A stretch of 51,479 nucleotides of DNA from Prosthecobacter debontii. Its GTDB lineage: Bacteria; Verrucomicrobiota; Verrucomicrobiia; Chthoniobacterales; Chthoniobacteraceae. Each line of letters begins with the position of its first letter. Position 1 is the first letter of the stretch. Below are positions 10,201 to 18,502 of the stretch, piece by piece. The notes below the pieces were generated by a model that was given only the letters and a program-made list of their open reading frames with translations, was not told the origin of the DNA and made no database searches. The translations under genes were made by a program, and so were the position numbers. Location of the stretch: assembly GCA_945905735.1 (NCBI GenBank), contig CAMDQC010000017.1, positions 1 through 51,479 on the forward strand. The letters are read 5' to 3'.

Positions 10201-12698
10201 ACGCCCAGCGAGCCTGTAAATGCGCGGCTCGACAGCGAGATGAGCACTTTTCCCGAGACGCCCGTGCCGGAGTAACTATTCCCATCGCCAGGCGTCGGCG
10301 AGTCGTAGATGCCCGTCGCGGCGAGTTGCGCAAAGTCGCGCCCGTAGCTGACGTTTGCCGCCAGCGCGGGATACGTGAGCGTGCTATCCACCGCACCGCC
10401 GGCCTGCACCATACTGAGAGTGCCGCCCGCGGCGCTGAGCGTGAAATTCGTGTGCAACCACGAGGTCGCGACGGTGCGGTTTTTCGCCGAAGCGAAAATG
10501 ACCATGCGCTCGTCGGGCATGATTTCCACGGCAGGGAACGTCCACTGCGTCGCGCCGTGGATGAGCTTGTAGCCGCTAAGCGAGAACTTGTTCACGCGGT
10601 CGGGATTCCAAAGCTCGATCCACGGCTGCACGGTGCCGTCTTCGTCCTTTTTCCCCGTCGTGTTCACCGGCAGGGTTTCCGTGAGGTGAAAGGCGAGGAG
10701 CGTCGTGAAGGTCGCCGTCGCATCCGCCCAATCGCTGCCGACGGCGTTCTGTGCAAAGGCGCGGAAGTAATACTGCGTGAAGGGCAACAGCCCGCTGACA
10801 GTCGCCGAGCCCGTGGTCGTGAGCGCGCCGAGGTCGGTGAAGTTTTGCCACGATGCGGGGTTCGTGCCGCCGTCGGTGGTGCCGTAGTAGATCTTCACGT
10901 TGGGGCTCACGAGGCCGTTGGTGATGAGAGTGGCGTTCAGCGTCGCGGTGAGCGTGGTGACGGCGGTCGCCGCGAGGTTTTCTACAATCGGTGCTTCCGT
11001 CGCCGCCGCGTTGCTGGAGACGAGCAGCAGCCCTGTGCCGGTGATGAGCGCCGTCTTATTTGTCGCTGCGGAGGCCAGCGAGCCCCACGTCCCCGTCGCC
11101 TGTACGACGTTGTTTATTACGAGCTGATCTATCGTGTCCGTGCTCCCGTGGGCGAGGTCCAGCGTCGCGCCGGTGGTGAGCCAAATATCCGCCGTGTCCG
11201 CGATGGACGCCGCTGTGAGTGAAAGCGTGCCTTGGTTCACCGAGATGCGGCCCAGCGTGTTGCTGGAAGCGGTGAGCGCCAGCGTGCCGAGGCCCGTCTT
11301 CACAAGGATGCCGTTCGACACCGTGCCCGCCAGCGCCGCGTCGGTGGCTGCGCCGGAGACGCTGCTGCGGGCCACATCCACGGTGCGCGGACGGAAGTTT
11401 AAGTTGAGGGGATTTTGAAAAGTGACCGTCCCATTGGAGAACGAGTGCCCCAGCATCAGCGTGCCGCCGCTCACGAAATTACCAGTCGAGGCCCACGTCA
11501 TCGCCGCGCTGGCACCGCCGATATTCACGGCGAGATTGTTCGCCGCATTGCCCCACGTCGCGTTCAGCCCGTAGGCCGCGAAGCCGCCGCTCGCCGTGGC
11601 ATTTCCCGTCTCGTCGCGCGCGGCCCACTGGAACTGCGCGGAGCCCGTGCCCAGCGCACGGCTGAATGTCCCGTTCGTGGCGAACACCCCGCCATTCAGC
11701 TTCAGCTCCTCGGAGGCGTTCATCCCGCCGCCCACTCCGGCGACGGCCAGCATCCCGCTGTTGATCGCCATTCCCGCGCCAGCCACGGCGTCCGTCGTCC
11801 CGCGAACCACCAGCGCGCCCGTTCCCGCTTTCGTGAGGAATCTGTTCCCGTGGGTGAGGTTGCCGGTGATGGTCGTGACCGTGTTGCTCACCGTGAGCGT
11901 GCGTTGATTTAATGTTTCCAGCGTCAGCGCGCCAAACGTCAAATCTCCGCTCGCTCCAACCGTGAAGACGCCCGCGTCGCCTACGTTAGCGTTGCCGACT
12001 TGGAGCGTGTTCGTCGCCGTCCGCGCGGTGGCGTCGTTGTTCAAAACGGTGCCTCCATTTCCGATGGCCAGAGTGCCCGTACCCAGCCCCGCATTGGTCG
12101 CACCGCCGAGCCGTAGCGTGCCTGCGCTGGCCGTCGTCGTGCCCGTGTAGCTGTTGGTGCCCGTGTAGCTGTTGGTGCCCGTCAGCGTCAGCGCGCTTGC
12201 GCCGGCCTTTGTCAGCGCGAACGCCCCGCTGATATTGCCGCCGAGTGTCACCGCCGAAGTCGCCGTCACCGTCAGCGTGTTGGACAGTGTGAGCGCAGAG
12301 TTGATCGTCAGCGCGCTGTTGCCGGAGTTCGTCAGCGTGGTACCGAGTTGCAGCGTGCCGCCGCTGATGGTCGTCACCGTGCCGTTCGTCGTCTGCGTGA
12401 GGGTATTCGCGATGACGGTTCCGCTGATTGTCACGGTATTCGCACCCGCCGTTTGAAAGAACGCATCATTTCCATTCGCCCAAACCACCGGGGCCGTAGC
12501 GCCGGGTGTCGTCGTAGCCGCCCAAGCCGCTGTGGCACCGACATCCCAAGTCGCCGTCCCCGCCGTGAGATTCGACGCCGACGACGTATCAAAATACTGA
12601 TTCACCGCCCGAGCCGACGACACCGCAAGCCAAGCCGCCACAAAGGCAAGCAGGCGCGCAGCAACGATTCGCAAACGGCTGGTGGCTGGAGATAACAT
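7239..12698 (-). CDS. Giant surface protein: autotransporter-type repeats, Fn3, lamin-tail, CotH
   Basis: Start ATG 12698 precedes a signal peptide (RIVAARLLAFVAAWLAVSSA); ATG 12737 would add 13 residues. The 1819-aa product is a mosaic. Gly/Thr/Ser-rich autotransporter-associated strand repeats (such as ALTKAGASALTLTGTNSYTG) occupy about 30-560. They are followed by a fibronectin III-like unit (566-666), a lamin-tail-like unit (666-776), a chitobiase-C-like unit (YTLDGSTP, 816-896) and a CotH-kinase-like domain (about 905-1300) with GPVWDVDRGLSS near 1199. After that come a second chitobiase-C-like unit (YTLDGTDP), a second lamin-tail unit (about 1438-1606), a PKD-like unit and a C-terminal DPDGDGRTNWFEWALGLNP motif. 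CotH proteins are atypical protein kinases in spore coats; here kinase activity is only possible. It is probably exported and cell-surface or extracellular. An 18-bp tandem duplication near 12140-12175 encodes a repeated TNSYTG. Confidence 0.85.
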   Translation of the reverse strand: MLSPATSRLRIVAARLLAFVAAWLAVSSARAVNQYFDTSSASNLTAGTATWDVGATAAWAATTTPGATAPVVWANGNDAFFQTAGANTVTISGTVIANTLTQTTNGTVTTISGGTLQLGTTLTNSGNSALTINSALTLSNTLTVTATSAVTLGGNISGAFALTKAGASALTLTGTNSYTGTNSYTGTTTASAGTLRLGGATNAGLGTGTLAIGNGGTVLNNDATARTATNTLQVGNANVGDAGVFTVGASGDLTFGALTLETLNQRTLTVSNTVTTITGNLTHGNRFLTKAGTGALVVRGTTDAVAGAGMAINSGMLAVAGVGGGMNASEELKLNGGVFATNGTFSRALGTGSAQFQWAARDETGNATASGGFAAYGLNATWGNAANNLAVNIGGASAAMTWASTGNFVSGGTLMLGHSFSNGTVTFQNPLNLNFRPRTVDVARSSVSGAATDAALAGTVSNGILVKTGLGTLALTASSNTLGRISVNQGTLSLTAASIADTADIWLTTGATLDLAHGSTDTIDQLVINNVVQATGTWGSLASAATNKTALITGTGLLLVSSNAAATEAPIVENLAATAVTTLTATLNATLITNGLVSPNVKIYYGTTDGGTNPASWQNFTDLGALTTTGSATVSGLLPFTQYYFRAFAQNAVGSDWADATATFTTLLAFHLTETLPVNTTGKKDEDGTVQPWIELWNPDRVNKFSLSGYKLIHGATQWTFPAVEIMPDERMVIFASAKNRTVATSWLHTNFTLSAAGGTLSMVQAGGAVDSTLTYPALAANVSYGRDFAQLAATGIYDSPTPGDGNSYSGTGVSGKVLISLSSRAFTGSLGVALTEEVPAPGAVIRYTLDGSTPISTSSAYSTTLSVSATSLLRARVFEPGKLPGETETAGYLLLDGTTSGFNTAAPIVVVSNFGLGTLPDTVDQSVFMWVWEPSALDGRARLSNLPTLACRGAADRRGSSTLTNAKTNFNFEARKARDDDDNDIPLLGMPDGSDWVFHAPFNYDRSDLHNPFFYALSNSIGRDAMRTRMAEVFVETSGGSLNFTGAASGDYYGAYNVMEKIRRGKERVDVTKLDTYDNDAVGKTGGFIWKVDRLDAGDTGFSAGGQTMAYYYPKENAVKSPQRDPQEQYLTSTIASFKTALDSASYTNPITGYAAWLDVGAAVDHHLMNVWTFNVDGLRLSGFLHKERGGKIAFGPVWDVDRGLSSTDGRDANPATWRSQTGDLGTDFFNYTWWARLFTDADFYQRYIDRWVELRRGAFSAASVNTLLDTLNAELTAEAVTRDLARWAQTKRAWTSPFTGTVYAATQAAEVQRIKDYLQQRANFFDSQWVAPVTFSHSSQNISSLSLSISGPAGATIYYTLDGTDPRPSGGAAPSGGNVFVYSAPLAISTTTRVKARAYNAAWLSNAAVLIGANNPPLRSAWSGPTEARFSNNTLAASGNLAITEINYHPTPPTAAELAVNPVFDTSDFEFIEVKNIGATSVDLGGIKLELAADFTLTNTQGITLAPGAFAVLAANPQAFSTRYPGVPNVLGPFVGDLDSGGERVVLKNASGATIADFTYDDVWYPTTDGGGRTLAIYNPTGPSSTASNWRASAALGGSPGANEPNLAPTISAGADITAYLPSTPLAGSVDDDTLPAALNSAWSKVNGPGAVTFTAPAAPATTATFELPGTFTLRLTASDTALSVQDDVSVTMRDTPGAWLLRNPGLGTLNDDPDGDGRTNWFEWALGLNPFSGTGGDGTLTALDAGHLTLTYTRQKSSPFVNYTVQVTGNLAAWADPLPGDITETVLADDGITQTIRATDNAPAGETRFIRLKVTP

Positions 12699-12742
12699 GG
12701 AGCGGGAAAATACGCATCCGCCTGAAAAGGCGAACATCTATT

Positions 12743-13237
12743 TTAGCCAGCGGCGAGCGGTGACTCTTCCGGGCGACCTCCGCCGAAAACGCGGAAGGAA
12801 AGGACGAGCATCGCGATGCCGAACAGCGCGAGCATCGCCGAGCCGAGGTAGGCGTAATGGACGGATTTGCTGCCGGAGGGGCGTGTATAGTTGGAGCCCC
12901 AGCTTGTGCCTTGGTGGGATAATTTTCGCTTCGCTAGTGGCGCTCTCAAAGCCACTTCCACAAGATTTGTGACCTTGTTTGAATCATTCCAGCTTTCACC
13001 GGATGCGGTAATTACCAGTGTGTTCGAGCTGTTCGCCTGACCTCGCTCGATCCAATCTCGCCCTGCCGACATTTCCTCGAAAATCCCGTCAATGTCCGCC
13101 TTAGTTGCAGACGGAATCGTGAAGCTGATCGTCCAAGAAACCCGACGCTTGAACTGAGAGTTCTCCATCCCCTTCCACCCCAAGAAAATGATCGCCAACG
13201 CGACGAGCCGGATAAGGATGGAACGCCCGCTTCCCAT
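12743..13237 (-). CDS. Small membrane protein, unknown
   Basis: The ATG at 13237 follows directly on the TAA stop of the upstream gene (TAAATG), so translation is probably coupled. The 164-aa product has a short hydrophobic N-terminal helix (about 7-20), an extracytoplasmic-looking domain of about 100 residues, and a second helix near the C-terminus (YLGSAMLALFGIAMLVLSF, about 128-147). I do not recognise the family. It sits in a four-gene minus-strand cassette, 44 bp before the giant CotH protein gene. Confidence 0.75.
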   Translation of the reverse strand: MGSGRSILIRLVALAIIFLGWKGMENSQFKRRVSWTISFTIPSATKADIDGIFEEMSAGRDWIERGQANSSNTLVITASGESWNDSNKVTNLVEVALRAPLAKRKLSHQGTSWGSNYTRPSGSKSVHYAYLGSAMLALFGIAMLVLSFRVFGGGRPEESPLAAG

Positions 13238-14428
13238 TTACGCAGCAGCTTCTTCGAGGAATGTCCGCTGGCCGGAATCATCCGCGCCCCAGACGAGGCG
13301 GCGGGACTCTCCATCGGCGCGGGCAAACGTCAGCCGCACGGAGCCGAGCGTGTTCATAAATTGTAGGATGCCGTGGTCGTTCGTCATCTCGTGGAGGAAG
13401 TGATCGAAAATCGCGTCCTCCGAAGTCACGGGAGCGAAGCAGGTGATGGAGACTTCGCCGCAGCGCTTGCCGTGCTTGGTTTTCCAAATCGCCAGCCGGT
13501 CGAGAAAGCGGCGCACTTTTTCCGTCGGCAACTCGCCCTGCGCGAAGCCGAGGCGGGCGACGAGCTGTTGCTTGCCGGAGAAAAGTCCGCCTTCCGCAGC
13601 ATCCTCATGCACGTCGAACAGGCTGGCAGCATTGGCCACAGGCAAATGCGTGATCTTCGGCGATGACGGCGCGATGAACGGGATGGGCGGCGAGAGCGGC
13701 TCCTCGCCGGGGATGGGCGGCGGCAGCGTAGAATCCTCAATCGCGCCAAGCGTATGGGCGCGAAAGTTCGAGTATCGCGAAGCCCCGCTGTGGCCGGGCG
13801 CGACGATGCCGGACGCCTCCATGAGCGCCAGTCCGCGAGACTCGGCGTAGGCGATTGCGCGGTTCAGCGAGTCCTGCGCTTCGGGCGAGAAAAGTTCGTC
13901 GAGCAAGCCGGGTAGCGTGTCCTTTTTCAGCCCGAGCATCCGCGAGCGCTTCCTCGGCTGTTTGAGCCGTGCAAGCTCCCGCTTCAGCCCGGCGAGGTCG
14001 GTGATGATTCCGCTGCCGGATTCGCGGTCTGTGAGTTGCCCCTTGGAGCGATCAGGCACGGTATTGAGCCGTCCAGTGCCGCATTTTCCCAGCGGGTTAA
14101 AAAGGCGCGCGATGCTGTCTTCGTGCTTTGCTAGTGCGCTCAGGCTCGCGCCGTCTGCGTACCAATAAGGATGCCGAAAGCCAGCGATGATCGCCATCGT
14201 CCGCGAGTAAGTCCCGGCAAAAGTGACCTCGCCGAGGCCCTCGCGACGCGGCACTTCCGCGCGCCAGATGAGGAACTCTTTGTAGAGGTGCATCGCCTTG
14301 CTTTTCTCGTGTTCCGACGGCAACAAATCCATCGCCCGAGTGGCTGCCAGCGGGAGGTGGTCGGCTACGTCGAAGAGGAAGCGCTGCACATCGCTGGGCG
14401 CTACGGGATGGAAGGTCGTGCCCATCAT
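13238..14428 (-). CDS. Unrecognised 396-aa protein
   Basis: The start ATG overlaps the TGA of the upstream lipoprotein gene (ATGA at 14428-14425), a sign of translational coupling. The product has no signal peptide or membrane helix, so it is probably cytoplasmic. It has an N-terminal domain (about 1-105, with FLIWRAEVPRREGLGEV and GFRHPYWYADG), a basic stretch (about 145-160, LARLKQPRKRSRMLGLKKD), a Pro-rich linker (about 225-255) and a C-terminal domain (about 265-396). I know no family with these features. Its strict coupling to a lipoprotein and a membrane protein suggests a shared function, which is inference. Confidence 0.75.
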   Translation of the reverse strand: MMGTTFHPVAPSDVQRFLFDVADHLPLAATRAMDLLPSEHEKSKAMHLYKEFLIWRAEVPRREGLGEVTFAGTYSRTMAIIAGFRHPYWYADGASLSALAKHEDSIARLFNPLGKCGTGRLNTVPDRSKGQLTDRESGSGIITDLAGLKRELARLKQPRKRSRMLGLKKDTLPGLLDELFSPEAQDSLNRAIAYAESRGLALMEASGIVAPGHSGASRYSNFRAHTLGAIEDSTLPPPIPGEEPLSPPIPFIAPSSPKITHLPVANAASLFDVHEDAAEGGLFSGKQQLVARLGFAQGELPTEKVRRFLDRLAIWKTKHGKRCGEVSITCFAPVTSEDAIFDHFLHEMTNDHGILQFMNTLGSVRLTFARADGESRRLVWGADDSGQRTFLEEAAA

Positions 14429-15204
14429 CGTTTGGGGATCGTCAGGACGGTTTTCCCGCCGACTTCTTGCACCACGACTTGATCTGCGCGGAGGTCTATG
14501 ACTTTGAACTGCTTGCCGGGGTGGGCGGCGATGGTGAATGTCTCGTCGAAATGAATCTGCTGCTCCTTGCCATCTGCGCCCGCGATGACGGCGTGCGTCT
14601 GGCTGCTGCGCGCGGGCAGGTCGCGGACTAAAAAGACCGTCTCTTTAGTCTCCGGGTTCTCCAGAGTGACTTGCGACATGTCGGTGAAGACGCCGTGTTT
14701 ATCCTGCTTCATCGAGTATTTCACCGTCTTCACGCGGAACGCGGAACCCTTTGGCGTCGCGCCTTCCGAGAGCGTCTCCTCCTCGCCGCCGGTGTGCTGG
14801 ATGCGTGCCTTGCTGCCGTCCTTCGCTACGTCGCGGAGGATCATCGGCACGGGTACCTCGTTCATGGATTTCATCGCCACGCCTTCCATCACGCCGGGGA
14901 GCGAATTGGGGTCGCGGGGATTCGTATCGGCGAGGAACTCTTCGCGGTTCGAGTAGCCGTCGCCATCGGGGTCGGCGACGAGTTGGGCGGCGTCGTTCGG
15001 GTCGAGGTTGTATTTCTTCCACCACGCTTCGAGCTGCGTCGTGTCCTCGGGAGAAAGCGCGGGTTTTTCAGTGCCTCGCACAACCGCGGCGGGCGCTGCT
15101 GCGTCCGGAGCCTGCACCGGAGTCTCTATGACAGTCGCCTCCTGCTTTCCGCACGATGCGAGTGCGGCGGCGAGAGCCAGTGGCAGAAGTGATGAAATTT
15201 TCAT
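14425..15204 (-). CDS. Lipoprotein with calcium-binding-like DPDGDG motif
   Basis: The start at ATG 15204 fits a lipoprotein signal (MKISSLLPLALAAALASC, lipid Cys18); the open frame extends to 15240 without a better start. The 259-aa product carries DPDGDGYSNREEFLADTNP (about 76-94), a thrombospondin-3/EF-hand-like metal loop common in secreted Verrucomicrobia proteins. A beta-rich domain follows, ending in GKQFKVIDLRADQVVVQEVG. That combination is loosely reminiscent of Akkermansia Amuc_1099-type pilus-system proteins, but the resemblance is weak and uncertain. It heads the cassette with the 396-aa and 164-aa proteins and the giant CotH protein. Confidence 0.75.
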   Translation of the reverse strand: MKISSLLPLALAAALASCGKQEATVIETPVQAPDAAAPAAVVRGTEKPALSPEDTTQLEAWWKKYNLDPNDAAQLVADPDGDGYSNREEFLADTNPRDPNSLPGVMEGVAMKSMNEVPVPMILRDVAKDGSKARIQHTGGEEETLSEGATPKGSAFRVKTVKYSMKQDKHGVFTDMSQVTLENPETKETVFLVRDLPARSSQTHAVIAGADGKEQQIHFDETFTIAAHPGKQFKVIDLRADQVVVQEVGGKTVLTIPKR

Positions 15205-15410
15205 TGCAGGCAAAGTGGCGCAGGGTGTCGCTTGGTGCAACCTCTGGAAACGTGAATTATTTGCCGAGTTTCCATCAATTTAAGTCCTAGCCGCTCAGAG
15301 ACCGGTATCGTACGCAGCCCATTGAGCGGTTGTCCGATGCGCTAAAGCGATGGTTTCAAGGCAGATAAAATAACTTTGCCGCTGCCGCGACTTCGATCGG
15401 TTCAATTCCG

Positions 15411-16973
15411 CTACAGCAGTGCTTTACTGTTCGTCTCGCCGAGGGTTCGGAGAGGGAAGGGCTTGGTGAGGAGTCCGTGGAAGCCGAGCCGGGAGCATTG
15501 ATCGATGTCGAGGTCGCCAGTGTAGCCGCTGGTGAGGATGATTCGTGCGCTGGGGCGGATTTGGAGGAGTTTTTTCGCGAGTTCGAGGCCGCTCATGCCG
15601 GGCATACTGAGATCGGTGATGACGAGTGCAATGTCGTCTTGCCGCTCCTCGAAAACGGCCAGCCCTTGCTCAGGATGGGAGCAGCCTAGCGTGGTGTACC
15701 CGAGATTTTTGAGCATGGCTTCAGCGAGTGCGAGGACGGAGGATTCGTCGTCTATAAAGAGCACAAGCTCGCCTTTGCCGCGGGGGATTGGTGGGGCTGC
15801 GGGCTGGGGCGCTTGCGCGGGGCCAGACGCGACGATGGGGAAGTAGGTGCGGAAGACCGTGCCGGTGCCGGGATGGCTTTCGACGCTGATTGCGCCGTCG
15901 TGACTCTGGACAATGCCGTGGACGACGGCGAGTCCGAGGCCTGTGCCTTCGCCTGGGCCCTTGGTTGTGAAGAAGGGCTCGAACAGTCGCTCTAGCGTAC
16001 CCGCGTCCATGCCGCTGCCCGTGTCGCTGATGGTGAGGCACATGTGTGGCCCCGCGTGGAGCTGCGCAAATTGGCGCACAAGATCCGCCCCGACGGTGCA
16101 CTTCACTAGTCCGATTTCGAGTCGTCCGCCTCGGTCTTTCATCGCGTGGGCGGCGTTGGTGCCGAGGTTAATGAGCATTTGGTGAATCTGCGATGGATCG
16201 ACGAGCACGGGGGCGCCAGCCGGAGGAATGTGGACGGAAATCTCGATCGCGGCGGGGATGGTGGCGCGGAGAAGCTTGGTCGCTTCGTGGACGACGCTGT
16301 CGAGGAGGATTACTTTTTTTTCCGCAGGCCGCTGTCGGCTGAAGGCGAGGATTTGTTGTACGAGGTCGCGTGCGCGTGCGCTGGCTTTTAGCACCTGCTC
16401 GATGTTTCCTTTCGCGGGGCTATCGGCGAGGTGGAACGCTGCCATTTCCGCGTGGCCGAGGATGGCGGTGAGGATATTGTTAAAGTCATGCGCGATGCCC
16501 CCAGCGAGCCGTCCCATCGCTTCCATCTTCTGCGCCTGCCGCAGTTTCGTCTCCAGCTTTGAGCGTTCTTCTTCGGACTTACGGCGCTCGCGGCGCGCGG
16601 TTGCCTCGCCGAGTTCGCGTGTGACGGCGTGGTTCAGCCGCCGGAGGTTTTCTTTGAGGACGTAGTCGTTGGCCCCGGCGCGGATGCAATCGACCGCAGC
16701 ATCTTCGCCGATCGTGCCGGAGATGAGGATAAATGGGACCTCATAGCCCGTGCGTCGGACAAATTCGAGCGCTGCCATACCGCCGTAGCCGGGTAGGTTG
16801 AAGTCCGCGAGTACGATGTCCCAATTACCCTCGCGGACATGGCGGGTAAAGTCGTGCTCGTTGTCCACTTGCCGCATTTCGAGTGCCCAGCCGGCTTTTT
16901 GCAGTTCACGTTGGACGAGGAGGAAGTCATCGGTGTTATCCTCTAAATATAGGACGCGGAGTTTGGAAGACAT
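15411..16973 (-). CDS. Hybrid histidine kinase, receiver-kinase-receiver, no sensor domain
   Basis: The domain order in 520 aa is REC1 (5-118, phospho-acceptor Asp57, Lys107), a short coiled linker (125-150), and HisKA with H-box GGIAHDFNNIL (His162). It continues with HATPase (N-box LINLGTNAAHAM with Asn273, DTGSGM 317-322, GTGLGL 343-348) and REC2 (402-515, Asp454 in VITDLSMPG). All key residues are present. There is no membrane segment and no PAS/GAF, so input must arrive through REC1, perhaps by phosphotransfer from another kinase. It lies 21 bp downstream of a stand-alone receiver, its likely partner. No DNA-binding output is encoded next to it. Confidence 0.93.
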   Translation of the reverse strand: MSSKLRVLYLEDNTDDFLLVQRELQKAGWALEMRQVDNEHDFTRHVREGNWDIVLADFNLPGYGGMAALEFVRRTGYEVPFILISGTIGEDAAVDCIRAGANDYVLKENLRRLNHAVTRELGEATARRERRKSEEERSKLETKLRQAQKMEAMGRLAGGIAHDFNNILTAILGHAEMAAFHLADSPAKGNIEQVLKASARARDLVQQILAFSRQRPAEKKVILLDSVVHEATKLLRATIPAAIEISVHIPPAGAPVLVDPSQIHQMLINLGTNAAHAMKDRGGRLEIGLVKCTVGADLVRQFAQLHAGPHMCLTISDTGSGMDAGTLERLFEPFFTTKGPGEGTGLGLAVVHGIVQSHDGAISVESHPGTGTVFRTYFPIVASGPAQAPQPAAPPIPRGKGELVLFIDDESSVLALAEAMLKNLGYTTLGCSHPEQGLAVFEERQDDIALVITDLSMPGMSGLELAKKLLQIRPSARIILTSGYTGDLDIDQCSRLGFHGLLTKPFPLRTLGETNSKALL

Positions 16974-16994
16974 GTGGGCTGGAAAATTGGTGGC

Positions 16995-17438
16995 TTAATG
17001 GCCCGGTGGCGGCTCGTTGAGCAAGAGCCAGTATAGGCCAAGCTGAGTTGCGACCGTCAGGAATTGATCGAAATCCACGGGCTTGCGGATGTAACTGTTT
17101 GCAAAAAGCGAGTAGCTCTTGAAGACATCTTGCTCTTCTTTCGAGGACGTGAGGACGACGACCCGGATGAGCTTCGTGCGCTCGTCGGCGCGCACTTCTT
17201 TGAGCACTTGATGTCCGTCCACGCGCGGGAGTTTTAAGTCGAGCAGCATGAGCGCAGGCAACTCAGTCACATCGCGAGAGGCCCACTGGCCACGACAAAA
17301 AAGATAGTCGAGCGCTTCCACTCCATCTTTAGCGACGATGATCTCGTTTGCGATGTGCGCTTTGGAGAAAGCGCGTAGCGTAAGTAGCACATCGTCGGGA
17401 TTATCCTCGACGAGCAGAATGGGACGGGTATCGGCCAT
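16995..17438 (-). CDS. Stand-alone response regulator (Rcp1-like receiver)
   Basis: Start ATG 17438 (MADTRPILLVEDNPDD) gives a 147-aa single receiver. The same frame is open upstream to 17714, but that part is Arg/Pro-rich and overlaps the glycosyltransferase gene, so I reject it. Acidic pocket EDNPDD (11-16), phospho-acceptor Asp67 (LMLLDLKLPRVDG), switch Thr/Ser in VVVLTSSKEEQD and Lys in SYIRKPVDF are all present. The sequence is of the Rcp1/CheY-like type often paired with phytochrome or hybrid kinases. It precedes the hybrid kinase by 21 bp. Confidence 0.93.
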   Translation of the reverse strand: MADTRPILLVEDNPDDVLLTLRAFSKAHIANEIIVAKDGVEALDYLFCRGQWASRDVTELPALMLLDLKLPRVDGHQVLKEVRADERTKLIRVVVLTSSKEEQDVFKSYSLFANSYIRKPVDFDQFLTVATQLGLYWLLLNEPPPGH

Positions 17439-17485
17439 ATTTCGATTAGATGCCGCAAGTTCAGTGCCCCGCCGAGGGCAAATTC

Positions 17486-18175
17486 TCAGGGTTCTCTGCG
17501 CATGCGCACTTGGAGCTGGCGAGAGAGAAACCAGCGCACGGCGAACATGTCGCACGTCGCTTTGATCGCCCGGCTCCCAAAGCCGTATTTGCTCACGCCT
17601 GCCACACGCGGGCGGTGGTTTGTAGGCAGCTCGGTGATCTTGTAGCCGAGCCCTTTCACGAGCGCGGGGATGAAGCGGTGCATCCCTCGGAAGAGGAACA
17701 GCGATTCTCGGCACTGGGTGCGCATGACTTTGAGCGAGCAGCCCGTGTCGTGGATGCCGTCGCGGGTGAATCGGCTACGAACGAAATTCGCGATGCGGCT
17801 GCTGATTTTCTTGGACCAATTGTCCTGCCGTTTCACCCGCCAGCCGCAGACGAGGTCGTATCCCTCCTCCAGCTTGGCAAGCATGAGCGGGATGTCGTTC
17901 GGGTCGTTCTGACGGTCGCCGTCGAGCAGAACGATGATGTCCCCTTTGGCCTCATTGCAGCCGACATACATTGCGGCACTTTGGCCGGTGTTTTTCTCAA
18001 ACGCGATGACTCGGACGCCCGGCCCGCGCTGGATGCGCTCCAGCGTTTTGTCGGTCGAGCAATCGTCCACGAGGACGAGTTCGTATTCTCGCCCGGCGAG
18101 AGCTGTGGCGAGTTCCGCCTGGAGCGGCGCGATATTGTCCTCCTCATTAAAGAGCGGGATGACGACTGAAAGCAT
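17486..18175 (-). CDS. Family 2 glycosyltransferase, dolichol-phosphate-mannose-synthase-like
   Basis: The 229-aa protein begins MLSVVIPLFNEEDN, the standard GT2 entry strand. It carries VDDCSTD (Asp37/Asp38) and the nucleotide-metal motif LLDGDRQNDP (Asp85, Asp87). It resembles the DPM1/GtrB group that moves a sugar from a nucleotide donor onto a polyprenyl-phosphate carrier at the inner membrane. Unlike GtrB it has no C-terminal membrane helices; it ends in the basic segment RWFLSRQLQVRMRREP. It lies in a seven-gene minus-strand run, 46 bp after a small unknown gene and 47 bp before the receiver gene. Confidence 0.9.
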   Translation of the reverse strand: MLSVVIPLFNEEDNIAPLQAELATALAGREYELVLVDDCSTDKTLERIQRGPGVRVIAFEKNTGQSAAMYVGCNEAKGDIIVLLDGDRQNDPNDIPLMLAKLEEGYDLVCGWRVKRQDNWSKKISSRIANFVRSRFTRDGIHDTGCSLKVMRTQCRESLFLFRGMHRFIPALVKGLGYKITELPTNHRPRVAGVSKYGFGSRAIKATCDMFAVRWFLSRQLQVRMRREP

Positions 18176-18221
18176 GCCGCAGCTTTTATCGGAACGGGAG
18201 ACGGATTGGCGAGCGCTTATC

Positions 18222-18491
18222 CTAGCCCCTCTGAACTCCGGTGCGCAGCGTCAGCAGCACGGAGTGATCGCCGAGCGAGTAGGTGGCGGACCCAGCTTGT
18301 GCAGCTCCGCGATCCCAGCCCGTCTCGCGGAGCAAATGGTCGAGCGCGGCCCCATCCTCCGCGATGTCGAGGTGGATGAACTCCCGCTCCATCCGCGCAC
18401 CGATGGAGCGAAAGGCGGCATCCACGGGACAAATCGTAAGTTCTTCGAGAAGTGGCAGCAGGGTCTGGCGGAACCGGACTTTGGGGTTCAT
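18222..18491 (-). CDS. Small protein of 89 aa, unknown
   Basis: Start ATG 18491 (MNPKVRFRQTLLPLLEELTI) lies 11 bp after the stop of the preceding membrane-protein gene, which argues for a real gene. The same frame is open upstream into that gene, but only the downstream part has protein-like composition. It has no signal or membrane helix and contains two Cys-free amphipathic segments and the motif LLRETGWDRGAAQAG. I do not recognise it. Confidence 0.55.
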   Translation of the reverse strand: MNPKVRFRQTLLPLLEELTICPVDAAFRSIGARMEREFIHLDIAEDGAALDHLLRETGWDRGAAQAGSATYSLGDHSVLLTLRTGVQRG

Positions 18492-18502
18492 GGTGGGGGT
18501 GA

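Noticed and set aside
8958-11222. 754-codon plus-strand open frame
   Set aside because: It is antisense to the giant CotH protein; its translation is Arg/Val/Glu-biased with no domain, as expected for a shadow frame in GC-rich DNA.
12139-12180. Possible CRISPR-like or minisatellite repeat
   Set aside because: It is an in-frame 18-bp duplication encoding TNSYTG inside the strand-repeat region, with only two copies and no spacers.
17439-17714. 92-residue N-terminal extension of the stand-alone receiver
   Set aside because: It overlaps the glycosyltransferase gene and is Arg/Pro-rich; MADTRPILLVEDN is the normal receiver start.
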